64,000 nucleotides of DNA from Ignavibacteriota bacterium (GTDB lineage Bacteria; Bacteroidota; Ignavibacteria; Ignavibacteriales; Melioribacteraceae), in contig JABFGH010000022.1 in NCBI GenBank assembly GCA_013112585.1, forward strand, positions 1-64,000. Reading direction: 5' to 3'. The notes below the pieces were generated by a model. It ran no database searches. It saw only the letters and a program-made list of their open reading frames with translations, and had not been told where the DNA came from. The position numbers were made by a program, and so were the translations under genes. Of the stretch, positions 34,210 through 43,237 are shown piece by piece. Numbering within the stretch: position 1 is the first letter of the stretch; each line of letters starts with the position of its first letter.

Positions 34210-34234
34210 TTAATTCTGTTCCGGCTTGCTTTTC

Positions 34235-34270
34235 AAAAAAAAGGGGGACTGCTTATAATTAAGCAGTCCC
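34235..34270 (-). terminator. Strong terminator after the 913-residue cytochrome gene
   Basis: On the minus strand GGGACTGCTTA-ATTA-TAAGCAGTCCC is an 11-bp perfect stem followed by CCTTTTTTTT. It starts 11 bp after the cytochrome stop. Confidence 0.9.
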
Positions 34271-34280
34271 TAATTAGCTA

Positions 34281-37022
34281 TTACTTGAGCAATAACATTT
34301 TATGTGTCTGAATAAATGATCCTGATTCAAGTCTGTAGAAATAAATACCAGAAGCCATACTCGAAGCATTCCATGTGAAATTGTAATATCCTGCACTCAT
34401 TTCACGATCAACAAGAACTGCAATTTCCTGTCCGGTAATATCAAACACTGTAAGTCTTACGTTAGAGACTTCCGGAATTGCAAATTTGATCATAGTAGAT
34501 GGATTAAATGGGTTAGGATAATTTTGATTCAATGCATATTCTGTCGGAGTACCGTTTTCAAATCCAACATCAGTAAGAGTAGCTGATGCTTCATTTGAAA
34601 ATCCGCTAATGTTGTTTGAAAAATCGACTGAAGTAACTACGTAATAGTATTTAATATCATTCAAAACACTATTATCATCAAAAGTATAATCGATTGTTGT
34701 AGCAATAATATCAGAAGTGGTAGGAACAAATCCTGCAGTTTCACTTCGATAAATTTCATAATATTTGAAATCATCTTCAAGTGATTCTTCCCAAGTTAAT
34801 TGAATACCGACACCGGTTCCAGACGCAGTTAAATTAGCCGGAACTGCAGGTGCTAGGTCATCAGTTGAGTAACCGCTCATTGGATCTGTTTCGGCGATTA
34901 TTCCCATTTCAGTTTTACCAAGAACTTTGAAGGTAGTCCATACTGTATCGCCTTCAACTGTGTTATATAGAGTTGGAACAACAGCACTATATTCAAGAAA
35001 TTGAACTGCCGGAACTTCTGCAACTATATCCCATAATGTTCCTTCAAGCTTTAGCGGTGTTCCTACTGAAATATCAGCGGGTATTTCCTTTAATGAAGAA
35101 TAGTCGGTAATACCTTTATTAGCTGAAGTACCAGCTACCTTACGCAATACTACATATGATTCTACTTGGTCAGGAGCAACTCCGTCATCAGCACCAAATG
35201 CAGTCCATACAGTACGAACCTGGAATCCTTGATCCATTGGAATATCAGTAACACTAACCATATTTCCGGCTGTGATAGCGCCATACTTCATTGACTCGAT
35301 TGCAACTTGTAACATTGCAACTGTGAATGCAGGATTGTGGATACCAAAACTTCTATCTTCTTCAACGAAGACATAAGCATACTTGGCTCTCATAAATGTT
35401 GGAGATAAGGATGTATCGGCATCCAATAGAGTTTCAAGATGCTCAAGCATTCCATGAACTTCATCTTGCAGACCTTCATCAATACCATCACCATCATGAT
35501 CAGCTATGCTGTTCTGATAATATTTTTTCTCTTTAAATGTTGTACCAACATCACCATGGCAAGGCTCACAAGCTGCAACATGATCAACACCATTTACGTC
35601 ATTCATATTAAAAGAGTGACCTCCAACTAAAATTACATTGCCATCAGCATCAAAGCCGCTATTTTCTGCATACATATGGCAGTCAACGCAGGCATCTCCA
35701 CCGGCAACATCATGCGGTGAACTTGGTAGATCGTAGGGCCAGTCAGGGTAATTTGCACCAATTAACATATCTGCCTGCGGACCATGATGCGGACCATAGT
35801 GAGGTGAGGTAGAAGGAGTGGATGCATATTCTTTAGCATAACGACGACTTCTATGGCATTCCATACATTGAGCGCCAGTTCCGTATAACTCAACAGTTAC
35901 CGGAGTGCCGTCACCAAGTTGAGTATCTGATAATCTCAACTGATAAGGTTCTGTAGCATCATGAGGGTCATGGCATACCGGGCAAGAAATGTTTACTGCT
36001 TCAGGCAATTCTTCAGTACCGGTTGGTAAACCAAGAGAGTTGGTTGGTTTTCCTTCCTTATCCCATTGGATATAACCTAGACCGCTATGGCAAGGTGCAC
36101 AACTGCCTCTTCCGCCGGCATAAGTGACAAAAGCACCAACAGCATGTCCGCCATCAAATCCGCGTCCATCAAAATATGTTGCATCTTGACCGGAGGCTAA
36201 CCACTGTGATGGGAAATAATGATGTGTTCCATTGTCTTCATGGCAAACAGCACAATTATTTACATCTATACTGGAAATCATTTTCGAATCGGAAACTGCC
36301 CCATTATGCTCACTTCCGGGACCATGACAAGCTTCGCACTGAACATCTGCTCTTGCCATTGCATCAGGGTATTCGAGTGTTAAACTATCATACATTCCCA
36401 TCATAAAAGTATCCGGGAACATAAATGGAAAGTCATCAAAACCATCATTATCAGCACTTGGATAATAACCGGTAGCATGGCATTCTAAGCAAGATTCGCC
36501 AAAGTGACTGCTGCTTCCAGGTAATGCGTCAAATTGTTTTTTGGTTGCTACTGCATGTTCTGTTTCCACAAAATTACTAGCATAATCACTGTGGCACATC
36601 ATACAATTAGGTGTTCCACTTTCCATGCCCAAATATAAACCGGCGTTTATGGTAAGTGTATCAGCCATACCTGCTTCAGTAAAAATAACAACGTAAGTAC
36701 CAATAACATCCGGGGTTAATATTGTAACTTCTTTTGAAGTATCAATAACAGTTGGAGCACTGATTGCAGCAGTTGATGTAGCAGGTTTTGAATCTAAAGT
36801 CCAAGTTGTACCTGTTAGGGTTTCACTTGAACTTCCAATTAAATACATTTGTGTTTCAATCCCAACATTTGTCGCTCCATTGTATCGCAGGTCAAAAATA
36901 TCAGTAGAATCCTCTGCAACTTGACGAGGATTAACTCCATATGTACCAACGGTGACTGTTTGGGCTAACATTGTCCCGCTTATTAGTAAGAAGGCAATTA
37001 TTAGTTGTGAAAGTTTTTTCAT
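34281..37022 (-). CDS. Large secreted nonaheme cytochrome with FN3-like and T9SS sorting domains
   Basis: 913 residues. A signal peptide (about 1-20) is followed by a beta-rich Ig-like region (about 22-130). Nine CXXCH motifs follow, from C140 (CMMCH) through CLECH, CEACH, CAVCH, CAPCH, CPVCH, CMECH, CVDCH to CEPCH near residue 485. A helical region and a fibronectin III-like domain follow (about 735-825, LTWEESLEDDFKYYEIYRS). A T9SS sorting domain (NQNYPNPFNPSTMIKF) ends at KMLLLK. It should be carried by T9SS to the cell surface. An electron-transfer or reductase role is likely; the substrate is unknown. It has its own -24/-12 promoter. Confidence 0.88.
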   Translation of the reverse strand: MKKLSQLIIAFLLISGTMLAQTVTVGTYGVNPRQVAEDSTDIFDLRYNGATNVGIETQMYLIGSSSETLTGTTWTLDSKPATSTAAISAPTVIDTSKEVTILTPDVIGTYVVIFTEAGMADTLTINAGLYLGMESGTPNCMMCHSDYASNFVETEHAVATKKQFDALPGSSSHFGESCLECHATGYYPSADNDGFDDFPFMFPDTFMMGMYDSLTLEYPDAMARADVQCEACHGPGSEHNGAVSDSKMISSIDVNNCAVCHEDNGTHHYFPSQWLASGQDATYFDGRGFDGGHAVGAFVTYAGGRGSCAPCHSGLGYIQWDKEGKPTNSLGLPTGTEELPEAVNISCPVCHDPHDATEPYQLRLSDTQLGDGTPVTVELYGTGAQCMECHRSRRYAKEYASTPSTSPHYGPHHGPQADMLIGANYPDWPYDLPSSPHDVAGGDACVDCHMYAENSGFDADGNVILVGGHSFNMNDVNGVDHVAACEPCHGDVGTTFKEKKYYQNSIADHDGDGIDEGLQDEVHGMLEHLETLLDADTSLSPTFMRAKYAYVFVEEDRSFGIHNPAFTVAMLQVAIESMKYGAITAGNMVSVTDIPMDQGFQVRTVWTAFGADDGVAPDQVESYVVLRKVAGTSANKGITDYSSLKEIPADISVGTPLKLEGTLWDIVAEVPAVQFLEYSAVVPTLYNTVEGDTVWTTFKVLGKTEMGIIAETDPMSGYSTDDLAPAVPANLTASGTGVGIQLTWEESLEDDFKYYEIYRSETAGFVPTTSDIIATTIDYTFDDNSVLNDIKYYYVVTSVDFSNNISGFSNEASATLTDVGFENGTPTEYALNQNYPNPFNPSTMIKFAIPEVSNVRLTVFDITGQEIAVLVDREMSAGYYNFTWNASSMASGIYFYRLESGSFIQTHKMLLLK

Positions 37023-37108
37023 AAGTATTCCCTTTGGTTTTTGTGATTCAATTATTAATTAAAAATTCTCTCTGTATTATCAAAAATAAGTTTAGTTTCC
37101 TTTTTATC

Positions 37109-37125
37109 GGCAATTGACATGCCAA
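37109..37125 (-). promoter_or_regulatory. Predicted sigma54 (-24/-12) promoter of the 913-residue cytochrome
   Basis: On the minus strand the sequence reads TTGGCATGTCAATTGCC, with GG and GC separated by exactly ten bases and a strong TGGCATG/TTGC match to the TGGCACG-N4-TTGC consensus. It lies about 87 bp upstream of the ATG at 37022. Confidence 0.78.
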
Positions 37126-37260
37126 ATAAGAGCTTATTATATTATTATTCATTATGTCTTTTTATAATGCATATTTAGACTAAAAACTAACTTTATTTAG
37201 AAATTATTTTGAGAAGGATATTCATTTATCCTTTGAAATAAAAATTTTACTATGTATTTT

Positions 37261-37290
37261 GCGTCCCACTGTGACAAACTTGCGACAGTG
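37261..37290. promoter_or_regulatory. Predicted activator site shared with 33770-33786
   Basis: GCGTCCCACTGTGACAA (37261-37277) is, on the minus strand, TTGTCACAGTGGGACGC, matching 15 of 17 bases of the 33770 site. A second, inverted half site TTGCGACAGTG lies at 37280-37290, giving CACTGT...ACAGTG. It is about 140-180 bp upstream of the cytochrome promoter, and also 66-95 bp upstream of the kinase start, so it could serve both. Confidence 0.62.
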
Positions 37291-37355
37291 AATCAGCAAA
37301 TAATAATTTGCACTACTTTAGAATAAACTATTTATAATAAATTTTTTTCTTTCAA

Positions 37356-38828
37356 ATGCTTAACTCCGTAAAAACCAAATTCATATTTTTTTCTACACTT
37401 TTTATAGTATTAAGTGTGGGCATACCTACCTTGTTTTTAATAAATCAATTAGATGAAAATTTTAATGAGCGATCATTACTAATGCTAAATGCCACTTTGG
37501 ATATCCTTGATCACAGCATTGATCATGAAATGAAACTCGGTTACAAAAAAGATATTCAAACAATGATAAGTGAAGTATCATCAAATGAAGCGATTGATCA
37601 CGTAAGAATTATGAACGATGAGGGGTTCATAACATATTCAAGTCAACTTAATGAAATAGGTAAACATATTAATTTAGTTTCACCGCATCACATTCATTTT
37701 AATCTACAAAAATTGAATCACCGGCATATTGATTTATTTAGTGAAAGCAACATTTATTCTGCAATTGAACCGATCTTTAATAAACCCGAATGCCGAACGT
37801 GCCACGATGATGAAAAAGTTATTGCTTACTTAGATGTAGATACAGACCTTACCAAGGCTGAAGTAAAATTTCAAACCGGTTCACTCCATATTCTTTTTCT
37901 TGCGGCGGTAATTATTTTAATTATGCTTGGCGGGTTATATTTAATTTTTAATCAACTTATTAACAAACCTCTCAACAAATTTTTATTCGCCTTTACCGAT
38001 GTTGGTCAGGGTAAATTAGATACACAGCTTAACATTAAAAATGAAGGTGAAATAGGAACGCTGGCAAAAAATTTTAATCTGATGGTTAAACAGCTTAGGC
38101 AATCAAAAGATGAAATTGATGAATTGCACTTCAAACAGTTGATGCATGCTGATAGACTAACAACAATTGGCGAAATGACCTCGCAGTTAGCACATGAAAT
38201 TAATAATCATACAGGAATAATTTTATCGCGTGCGGATTATATTCAGCTTGAAGCCGCTGTTGACCCAAATTTAAGTAAAATTAAAGATGACCTTGATGTG
38301 ATTTCAAATCAGATTGAAAAAGTTTCTACAGTTACTCGTCATATACTTAGGCACAGCAAATTAAATTCAGTGGAGTTTAAAAATATAGACTTAAAAAAAA
38401 TATCTAAAAATGCTATTAATACTTTACAGCCCGTGCTGAAGAAAAAAGATATTAATATTATTACTGACTATACAGATGACAGTACTATTATTTTCGGCGA
38501 TGCATATCAATTGGAACAGGTATTTGTAAACTTAATAAACAACGCTTCAGATTCTATAATAAAAAAGGGTGAAGTAAAAATTTCAATCAATAAAGATAAT
38601 GGGAAAATAAAAATTATTGTAACGGATAACGGCGGCGGTATTACACCAGAATTACTCGATCAAATTTTTCATCCTTTTTTTACAACTAAGGAAGGTGACA
38701 AAGGAACCGGCTTAGGATTGTACATCATTAAAAATATTATTGAACACCACAAGGGGAGTATAAAGTGTGAAAGTTTAGTAGGCAGAGGAACAAAATTTAT
38801 AATTTTGTTAAAAGGTGTAGATGATTAA
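37356..38828 (+). CDS. Sensor histidine kinase with a periplasmic c-type heme motif
   Basis: 490 residues. Membrane helices at about 9-29 and 178-200 enclose a periplasmic domain that contains CXXCH: C146-R-T-C149-H150 (PECRTCHDDEK). A HAMP-like linker (about 201-250) leads to HisKA with H280 in QLAHEINNHTG, then an ATPase domain with NLINNASDSI, TDNGGG and GTGLGLYI. The c-type motif in a sensor domain suggests that a covalently bound heme reads redox state or a gas such as NO or CO. It overlaps the NtrC-type gene by eight bases and faces the cytochrome genes divergently. The signal itself is not known. Confidence 0.85.
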   Translation: MLNSVKTKFIFFSTLFIVLSVGIPTLFLINQLDENFNERSLLMLNATLDILDHSIDHEMKLGYKKDIQTMISEVSSNEAIDHVRIMNDEGFITYSSQLNEIGKHINLVSPHHIHFNLQKLNHRHIDLFSESNIYSAIEPIFNKPECRTCHDDEKVIAYLDVDTDLTKAEVKFQTGSLHILFLAAVIILIMLGGLYLIFNQLINKPLNKFLFAFTDVGQGKLDTQLNIKNEGEIGTLAKNFNLMVKQLRQSKDEIDELHFKQLMHADRLTTIGEMTSQLAHEINNHTGIILSRADYIQLEAAVDPNLSKIKDDLDVISNQIEKVSTVTRHILRHSKLNSVEFKNIDLKKISKNAINTLQPVLKKKDINIITDYTDDSTIIFGDAYQLEQVFVNLINNASDSIIKKGEVKISINKDNGKIKIIVTDNGGGITPELLDQIFHPFFTTKEGDKGTGLGLYIIKNIIEHHKGSIKCESLVGRGTKFIILLKGVDD

Positions 38829-40200
38829 TAAAAAGAAAATCTTGATTATAGATGATGAATTTGAAATGCTTACCAGTATTGAGAAAATTTTGAATTTAAA
38901 GGAGAGTTATTCAGTAATTGCAAAACAAAATTCTAAAGATGCAATCAAACTTATAAAATCCGAAAAGTTCGATTTAATTATTACAGACTTAAAAATGAAG
39001 GACTTTGACGGTATTGAAATATTAAAAACAGCAAGGGATAGTTTTTCCGATTCAAAAGTAATTGTAATTTCGGGGTACGGAACTGTAGAGGCAAGCGTTG
39101 AGGCAATGCGTAAGGGAGCTTTTGATTTTATTGAAAAACCTTTTACTTCTGCAAAGCTTTATGAATGTGTTTCGCGTGCATTAAATGAAAATGATGAATC
39201 AGCAGAAAAAACAGTTGATGATAATGATGCGAAAAGTTTTGAAGGTATTATTTATAATAGTATTGAATTGGAAAGAGTAATTCAGCTGGTAAAAAAAATT
39301 GCACCGGGCAATATGAATATTTTAATAACAGGCGAAAGTGGAACCGGAAAAGAAATGTTTGCAAGAGCAATTCATAATATTAGTAAAGGCAGCGTTGACC
39401 CGTTTGTTGCCGTTAACTGCGGTGCACTGCCTGAACATCTTTTTGAAAGCGAGTTGTTCGGACACGAGAAAGGAGCATTTACAGGTGCAATTAAAACAAA
39501 ACCGGGATTATTAGAATTTGCAAATAATGGTACTTTCTTTTTTGATGAAATTGCTGAAATGAGTGAGGCGCTGCAGGTAAAACTTTTACGCATGCTAGAA
39601 GATAGAAAAATAAGAAGAGTAGGCGGGCAGAAGGAAATTGAAATAAACGTTAGAATTATTGCGGCAACAAATAAAGATTTACTTCAAGCGGTTAATGAAA
39701 ATAAGTTTAGAGAAGATTTATACTACCGGCTAAATACGCTTAATGTGCACATTCCGCCGCTAAGGGAGCGCAAAGCTGATATATTAACACTTACAAAATT
39801 TTATTTAAATCAATTGTGCGAAAATTCAGATGGTACCAAAAAGATTTTATCAAAAGAGGCAGTTGAAGCCATTGAAAACTATTCATGGGCTGGCAATGTG
39901 CGTGAACTGAGTAACTTAATAAGCAGAGCTTACTTTTTATGTAATTCTGAAATAATTTCTGTTGATGATTTACCGCTTCCGCATAGCGATAAAATTGGAA
40001 AGATAAATGAAAAGACACTTCAGATGAATTATAAAGATGCGCGCAATACTGTTCTTGAAAAGTTTGAAATTGAATACCTTACATACCACCTAAGAAAAAA
40101 TAATGGAAATATATCAAAAACGGCTGCAGAGTGCGGAATAGATAGGAGATCGATTCACAGACTGCTGAACAAATACAATATTATTTACAAAAATACTTAA
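38821..40200 (+). CDS. NtrC-family sigma54-dependent response regulator
   Basis: 459 residues. The receiver domain has D11-D12 and phospho-acceptor D56 (LIITDLKMK). The AAA+ domain has Walker A GESGTGKE (171-178), the sigma54-contacting GAFTGA loop (218-223) and Walker B FFDEIAEM (240-247). A C-terminal Fis-type HTH (about 415-455, NNGNISKTAAECGIDRRSI) binds DNA. It should be phosphorylated by the overlapping heme-motif kinase and activate sigma54 promoters. The three -24/-12 matches within 7 kb are its natural candidates. The target sites are proposed from repeated sequence, not shown experimentally. Confidence 0.93.
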   Translation: MINKKKILIIDDEFEMLTSIEKILNLKESYSVIAKQNSKDAIKLIKSEKFDLIITDLKMKDFDGIEILKTARDSFSDSKVIVISGYGTVEASVEAMRKGAFDFIEKPFTSAKLYECVSRALNENDESAEKTVDDNDAKSFEGIIYNSIELERVIQLVKKIAPGNMNILITGESGTGKEMFARAIHNISKGSVDPFVAVNCGALPEHLFESELFGHEKGAFTGAIKTKPGLLEFANNGTFFFDEIAEMSEALQVKLLRMLEDRKIRRVGGQKEIEINVRIIAATNKDLLQAVNENKFREDLYYRLNTLNVHIPPLRERKADILTLTKFYLNQLCENSDGTKKILSKEAVEAIENYSWAGNVRELSNLISRAYFLCNSEIISVDDLPLPHSDKIGKINEKTLQMNYKDARNTVLEKFEIEYLTYHLRKNNGNISKTAAECGIDRRSIHRLLNKYNIIYKNT

Positions 40201-40212
40201 GCGGAAATAATA

Positions 40213-40329
40213 TTATAATTTTTTGTTCAATTTGTTAATCAAGAAAAACTCCTTAAGAATAAATGCTATCAGCACCAAAAAGGAACCGCCGAATAATAAA
40301 TACCATAAATAAACCATCGAACCACCCAT
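40213..40329 (-). CDS. 38-residue membrane microprotein under a sigma54-type promoter
   Basis: Open frame from the ATG complementary to 40327-40329 to a TAA at 40213-40215. The product begins MGGSMVYLWYLLFGG, has one hydrophobic helix (about residues 5-25), and ends in a charged tail KEFFLINKLNKKL, so the C-terminus is likely cytoplasmic. It is too short for routine gene calling. A near-consensus -24/-12 promoter (40354-40370) ends about 25 bp before the ATG. It lies 12 bp after the NtrC gene and faces it. I know no family for it. Confidence 0.6.
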   Translation of the reverse strand: MGGSMVYLWYLLFGGSFLVLIAFILKEFFLINKLNKKL

Positions 40330-40353
40330 TTTAATTAATATTTTTTACTGGTT

Positions 40354-40370
40354 ATGCAACGCAAGTGCCA
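40354..40370 (-). promoter_or_regulatory. Predicted sigma54 (-24/-12) promoter of the microprotein
   Basis: On the minus strand the sequence reads TGGCACTTGCGTTGCAT. It matches TGGCAC and TTGCA exactly with ten bases between GG and GC, the best sigma54 match in the window. No copy of the TGTCACA activator site was found within about 150 bp upstream. The remaining DNA up to cysS (40371-40667) is AT-rich with no gene. Confidence 0.75.
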
Positions 40371-40667
40371 AAAAGAATGTTCAAAATTTAGCCGGTATTC
40401 AAGTGTTCAAAAAACTATTTATGTTTCAATATGAAATTTTGTTTTGAATTAAATCAGCTTAATAAACAGATTTATCCGTGAACTGATACATTAAAATAAT
40501 ACTATTTTAATATTTAGCAATAAAATAAAGACTAACTAGTATAAATTAAAATTCAATTTTATTTATTAAATTATTATTTTAGTAATTTGAAACTGTAATC
40601 TTTTAATGCTATTTGTTAACACTGTTTAGCTAAGTAGTTATAAACAAATAACTAAACCGGAATTTAG

Positions 40668-42077
40668 ATGCAAATTTACAATACACTTACAAAAAAGAAA
40701 GAAGAATTTATTCCATTAGACCCGCCAAATGTTACAATGTATGTTTGCGGACCCACCGTCTATGATTATTTTCATATAGGCAATGCACGGTCATTTGTTG
40801 TCTCCGATATAATTTATAGATATTTAGAGTACAAGGGCTACAAAGTTAAATATGTTATGAACTTAACTGATGTTGATGATAAACTAATAAAAAAAGCAAA
40901 TGAAGAAGGTATAACCACCGCGGAAGTGAGTAAAAGATATATTGATGCGTTTTTTGAGGATATTGATAAACTAAAAATTAAACGTGCAACGGTTTATCCA
41001 AAAGCCACAGAGCATATGCAAGAGATTACCGACTTGATAAAAAAAATTGAAGAAAATAGTTACGCTTACGAAACAGAAGGCGAAGTGTTTTTTGATGTTG
41101 CAAAGTTTGATGGTTACGGAAAACTAAGCGGGAAAAATATTGATGATTTAGAATCCGGCGCTCGAGTTGAAATCAATGACAAAAAAAGAAATCCTCTCGA
41201 TTTTTCGCTATGGAAAAAAGCGAAAGATGGAGAGCCGTTTTGGGATAGCCCATGGAGTAAAGGAAGACCGGGATGGCATATTGAATGCTCGGCAATGAGT
41301 ATGAAACATCTCGGTGAATCGTTTGATATTCATGCAGGCGGAAACGATTTAATTTTTCCTCATCACGAAAATGAAATTGCGCAAAGCGGTGCAGGCTGCA
41401 ATGGCGGTTTTGCTAAGTATTGGATACACTTCGGATTCCTTAATATCCGTGATGAAAAAATGTCTAAATCACTCGGTAACTTTTTTACTGCAAGGGAGGT
41501 GCTCAATAAATACTCTGCCGAAGCAATCAGATTTTTATTCAATCAAGCACATTATTCAAGCCCCTTAAATTACAGCAGCGATTTAATTGAATCATCAAAG
41601 AAAGGTTTAGAAAAAATTTCATCTACTGCTTTGAAGATTAAAAATGAGATTGAAAAAGGAAATAATACAGGTGAAAATCCCGATTTCAATTTCAATAATT
41701 ACTACACTCAATTTGAAGCCGCGATGGATGATAATTTTAATTCACCAAAAGCAATTGCAGTAATTTTTGATTTTGTTAGGGATGTTAATGCAGTTATTGC
41801 TAAACGAGAAAATCTTTCTTTAGAGTTTTATAAAAATGCAAAACTGTTTTTAGAAAAAACGGCAGAGCAGGTTTTAGGTATTTTACATTTTGATGAACTG
41901 CATGCAGGTCAAGGTCCATCTTTAGAAAATGATTTGATTGAACTTCTCACAAAATTACGCGCCTCTGCAAAGGCAGATAAAAATTATCAGCTCTCCGATC
42001 AAATAAGAGATGGATTGAAAGAAATTGGAATAACATTACAGGATTCAAAAACCGGAACAACATTTACGAAAGATTAA
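40668..42077 (+). CDS. cysS: Cysteinyl-tRNA synthetase
   Basis: 469 residues, the normal length. The zinc and adenylate region CGPTVYDYFHIGNARS contains the HIGH motif (residues 36-39) and the first zinc cysteine (C27). GWHIECSAMS and HHENEIAQS carry the other zinc ligands. KMSKSLGNF is the KMSKS loop. It charges tRNA-Cys. It starts a plus-strand run with two envelope proteins, but co-transcription with them is unproven beyond the 6-bp gap. Confidence 0.96.
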   Translation: MQIYNTLTKKKEEFIPLDPPNVTMYVCGPTVYDYFHIGNARSFVVSDIIYRYLEYKGYKVKYVMNLTDVDDKLIKKANEEGITTAEVSKRYIDAFFEDIDKLKIKRATVYPKATEHMQEITDLIKKIEENSYAYETEGEVFFDVAKFDGYGKLSGKNIDDLESGARVEINDKKRNPLDFSLWKKAKDGEPFWDSPWSKGRPGWHIECSAMSMKHLGESFDIHAGGNDLIFPHHENEIAQSGAGCNGGFAKYWIHFGFLNIRDEKMSKSLGNFFTAREVLNKYSAEAIRFLFNQAHYSSPLNYSSDLIESSKKGLEKISSTALKIKNEIEKGNNTGENPDFNFNNYYTQFEAAMDDNFNSPKAIAVIFDFVRDVNAVIAKRENLSLEFYKNAKLFLEKTAEQVLGILHFDELHAGQGPSLENDLIELLTKLRASAKADKNYQLSDQIRDGLKEIGITLQDSKTGTTFTKD

Positions 42078-42083
42078 TTAATT

Positions 42084-42467
42084 TTGAAGAAAAAAAGTTA
42101 TAACATGATTTTGTTTTTAAGTCTAATACTATTTACAGCACTAATTTCATGGATGTATATTTTTAACATTTATGAAGTGGATATCGACATAAATAATCAA
42201 ATAATTAGGCAAGGTGAATCAAATAATTCTATAATTGAAATTATACCGTTAAATTCATTTGGTTTTAAAACTCCGTTTAGAAAAATTACTCCATCAGTTA
42301 AATTTATTGAAGGCAGTGAACTTGTTGATATTACGAAAAAAGATAATAACCGGTATTCAATACAAGCCAAATCCGATACCGGCAAAGTTGTTTTGCTGTT
42401 AGAATCAGAATATTTTTTATACCCGAATAAATTTACATTTTTAATTAAACCCGACGAGGCATCATGA
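42084..42467 (+). CDS. Membrane-anchored hypothetical protein
   Basis: 127 residues from a TTG start, six bases after the cysS stop. One N-terminal membrane helix (about 8-29) is followed by a soluble domain of about 95 residues with beta-strand-like alternation, for example VDIDINNQIIRQGESNNSI, similar to invasin/Ig-like modules. No catalytic motif is seen. It overlaps the next gene by ATGA, so they are translated together. Confidence 0.6.
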   Translation: MKKKSYNMILFLSLILFTALISWMYIFNIYEVDIDINNQIIRQGESNNSIIEIIPLNSFGFKTPFRKITPSVKFIEGSELVDITKKDNNRYSIQAKSDTGKVVLLLESEYFLYPNKFTFLIKPDEAS

Positions 42468-43237
42468 AAAAATTACAATTGTTTTTAGCGTGTGTGTTAC
42501 TTGGAACTGTAACAATTTATTCGCAAGGTACATCAGGCACAAATGCAAAGTTTGAATACCGCTCACTAATTGATTTGCCGACAGCCGGAATTTTGGAACG
42601 CGGATATGTTGGTGTTGGTTTAGATGCTTTACCATTTGGTGTTGTAGTAACAAAAATTGAAGTTGGGGTTTTTAATAATTTCAGTTTCGGTATTTCATAC
42701 GGCGGCGGCAACATAATCGGCAGCGGAAAAGTTGATTGGTATGAACTACCCGGTGTTAATATTCGCTTTAGACCCGTTGATGAAACACCCGCTTTCCCGG
42801 CAATAGCTATCGGTTTCGATTCGCAGGGGAAAGGAATTTATGATGATAGCAAAAATAGATATCAAATAAAATCGCCCGGATTTTTTATTGTAGCAGCAAA
42901 AAACTTTGAATTCTTCGGGTACCTCAGCTTACACGGCAATATAAATTATTCTCTCGAAAGAGATGACGGCGATAAAGATGTAAACCTTGGCATCGGTATC
43001 GAAAAAACAATTGGCGATCAAGTATCCTTTGTTGCTGAATATGATTTTGCAATAAATGATAATACCGGCGGTTCCATTGGGGATGGTAACGGTTACTTAA
43101 ATATGGGACTGCGATGGTCAGTCGGTGAAGGGTTTACCGTTGGATTAGATTTAAGAAATTTATTGGATAATAGTAAACTAACTAGTTCTAAAGCGGATAG
43201 AGGAATTTTTGTTGAGTATGTAACCGCTGTTTTTTAG
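42464..43237 (+). CDS. Putative outer-membrane beta-barrel protein (YjbH-like)
   Basis: 257 residues. A signal peptide (about 1-21, ending IYSQ) precedes a mature region of alternating polar and hydrophobic strands typical of a barrel (YVGVGLDALPFGVVVTKIEV, FSFGISYGGGN and a final EYVTAVF ending in aromatic F). LIDLPTAGILERGY resembles the start of YjbH-like barrels used in polysaccharide export or envelope assembly. The function is not certain. It follows the preceding anchored protein with an ATGA overlap. Confidence 0.65.
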   Translation: MKKLQLFLACVLLGTVTIYSQGTSGTNAKFEYRSLIDLPTAGILERGYVGVGLDALPFGVVVTKIEVGVFNNFSFGISYGGGNIIGSGKVDWYELPGVNIRFRPVDETPAFPAIAIGFDSQGKGIYDDSKNRYQIKSPGFFIVAAKNFEFFGYLSLHGNINYSLERDDGDKDVNLGIGIEKTIGDQVSFVAEYDFAINDNTGGSIGDGNGYLNMGLRWSVGEGFTVGLDLRNLLDNSKLTSSKADRGIFVEYVTAVF

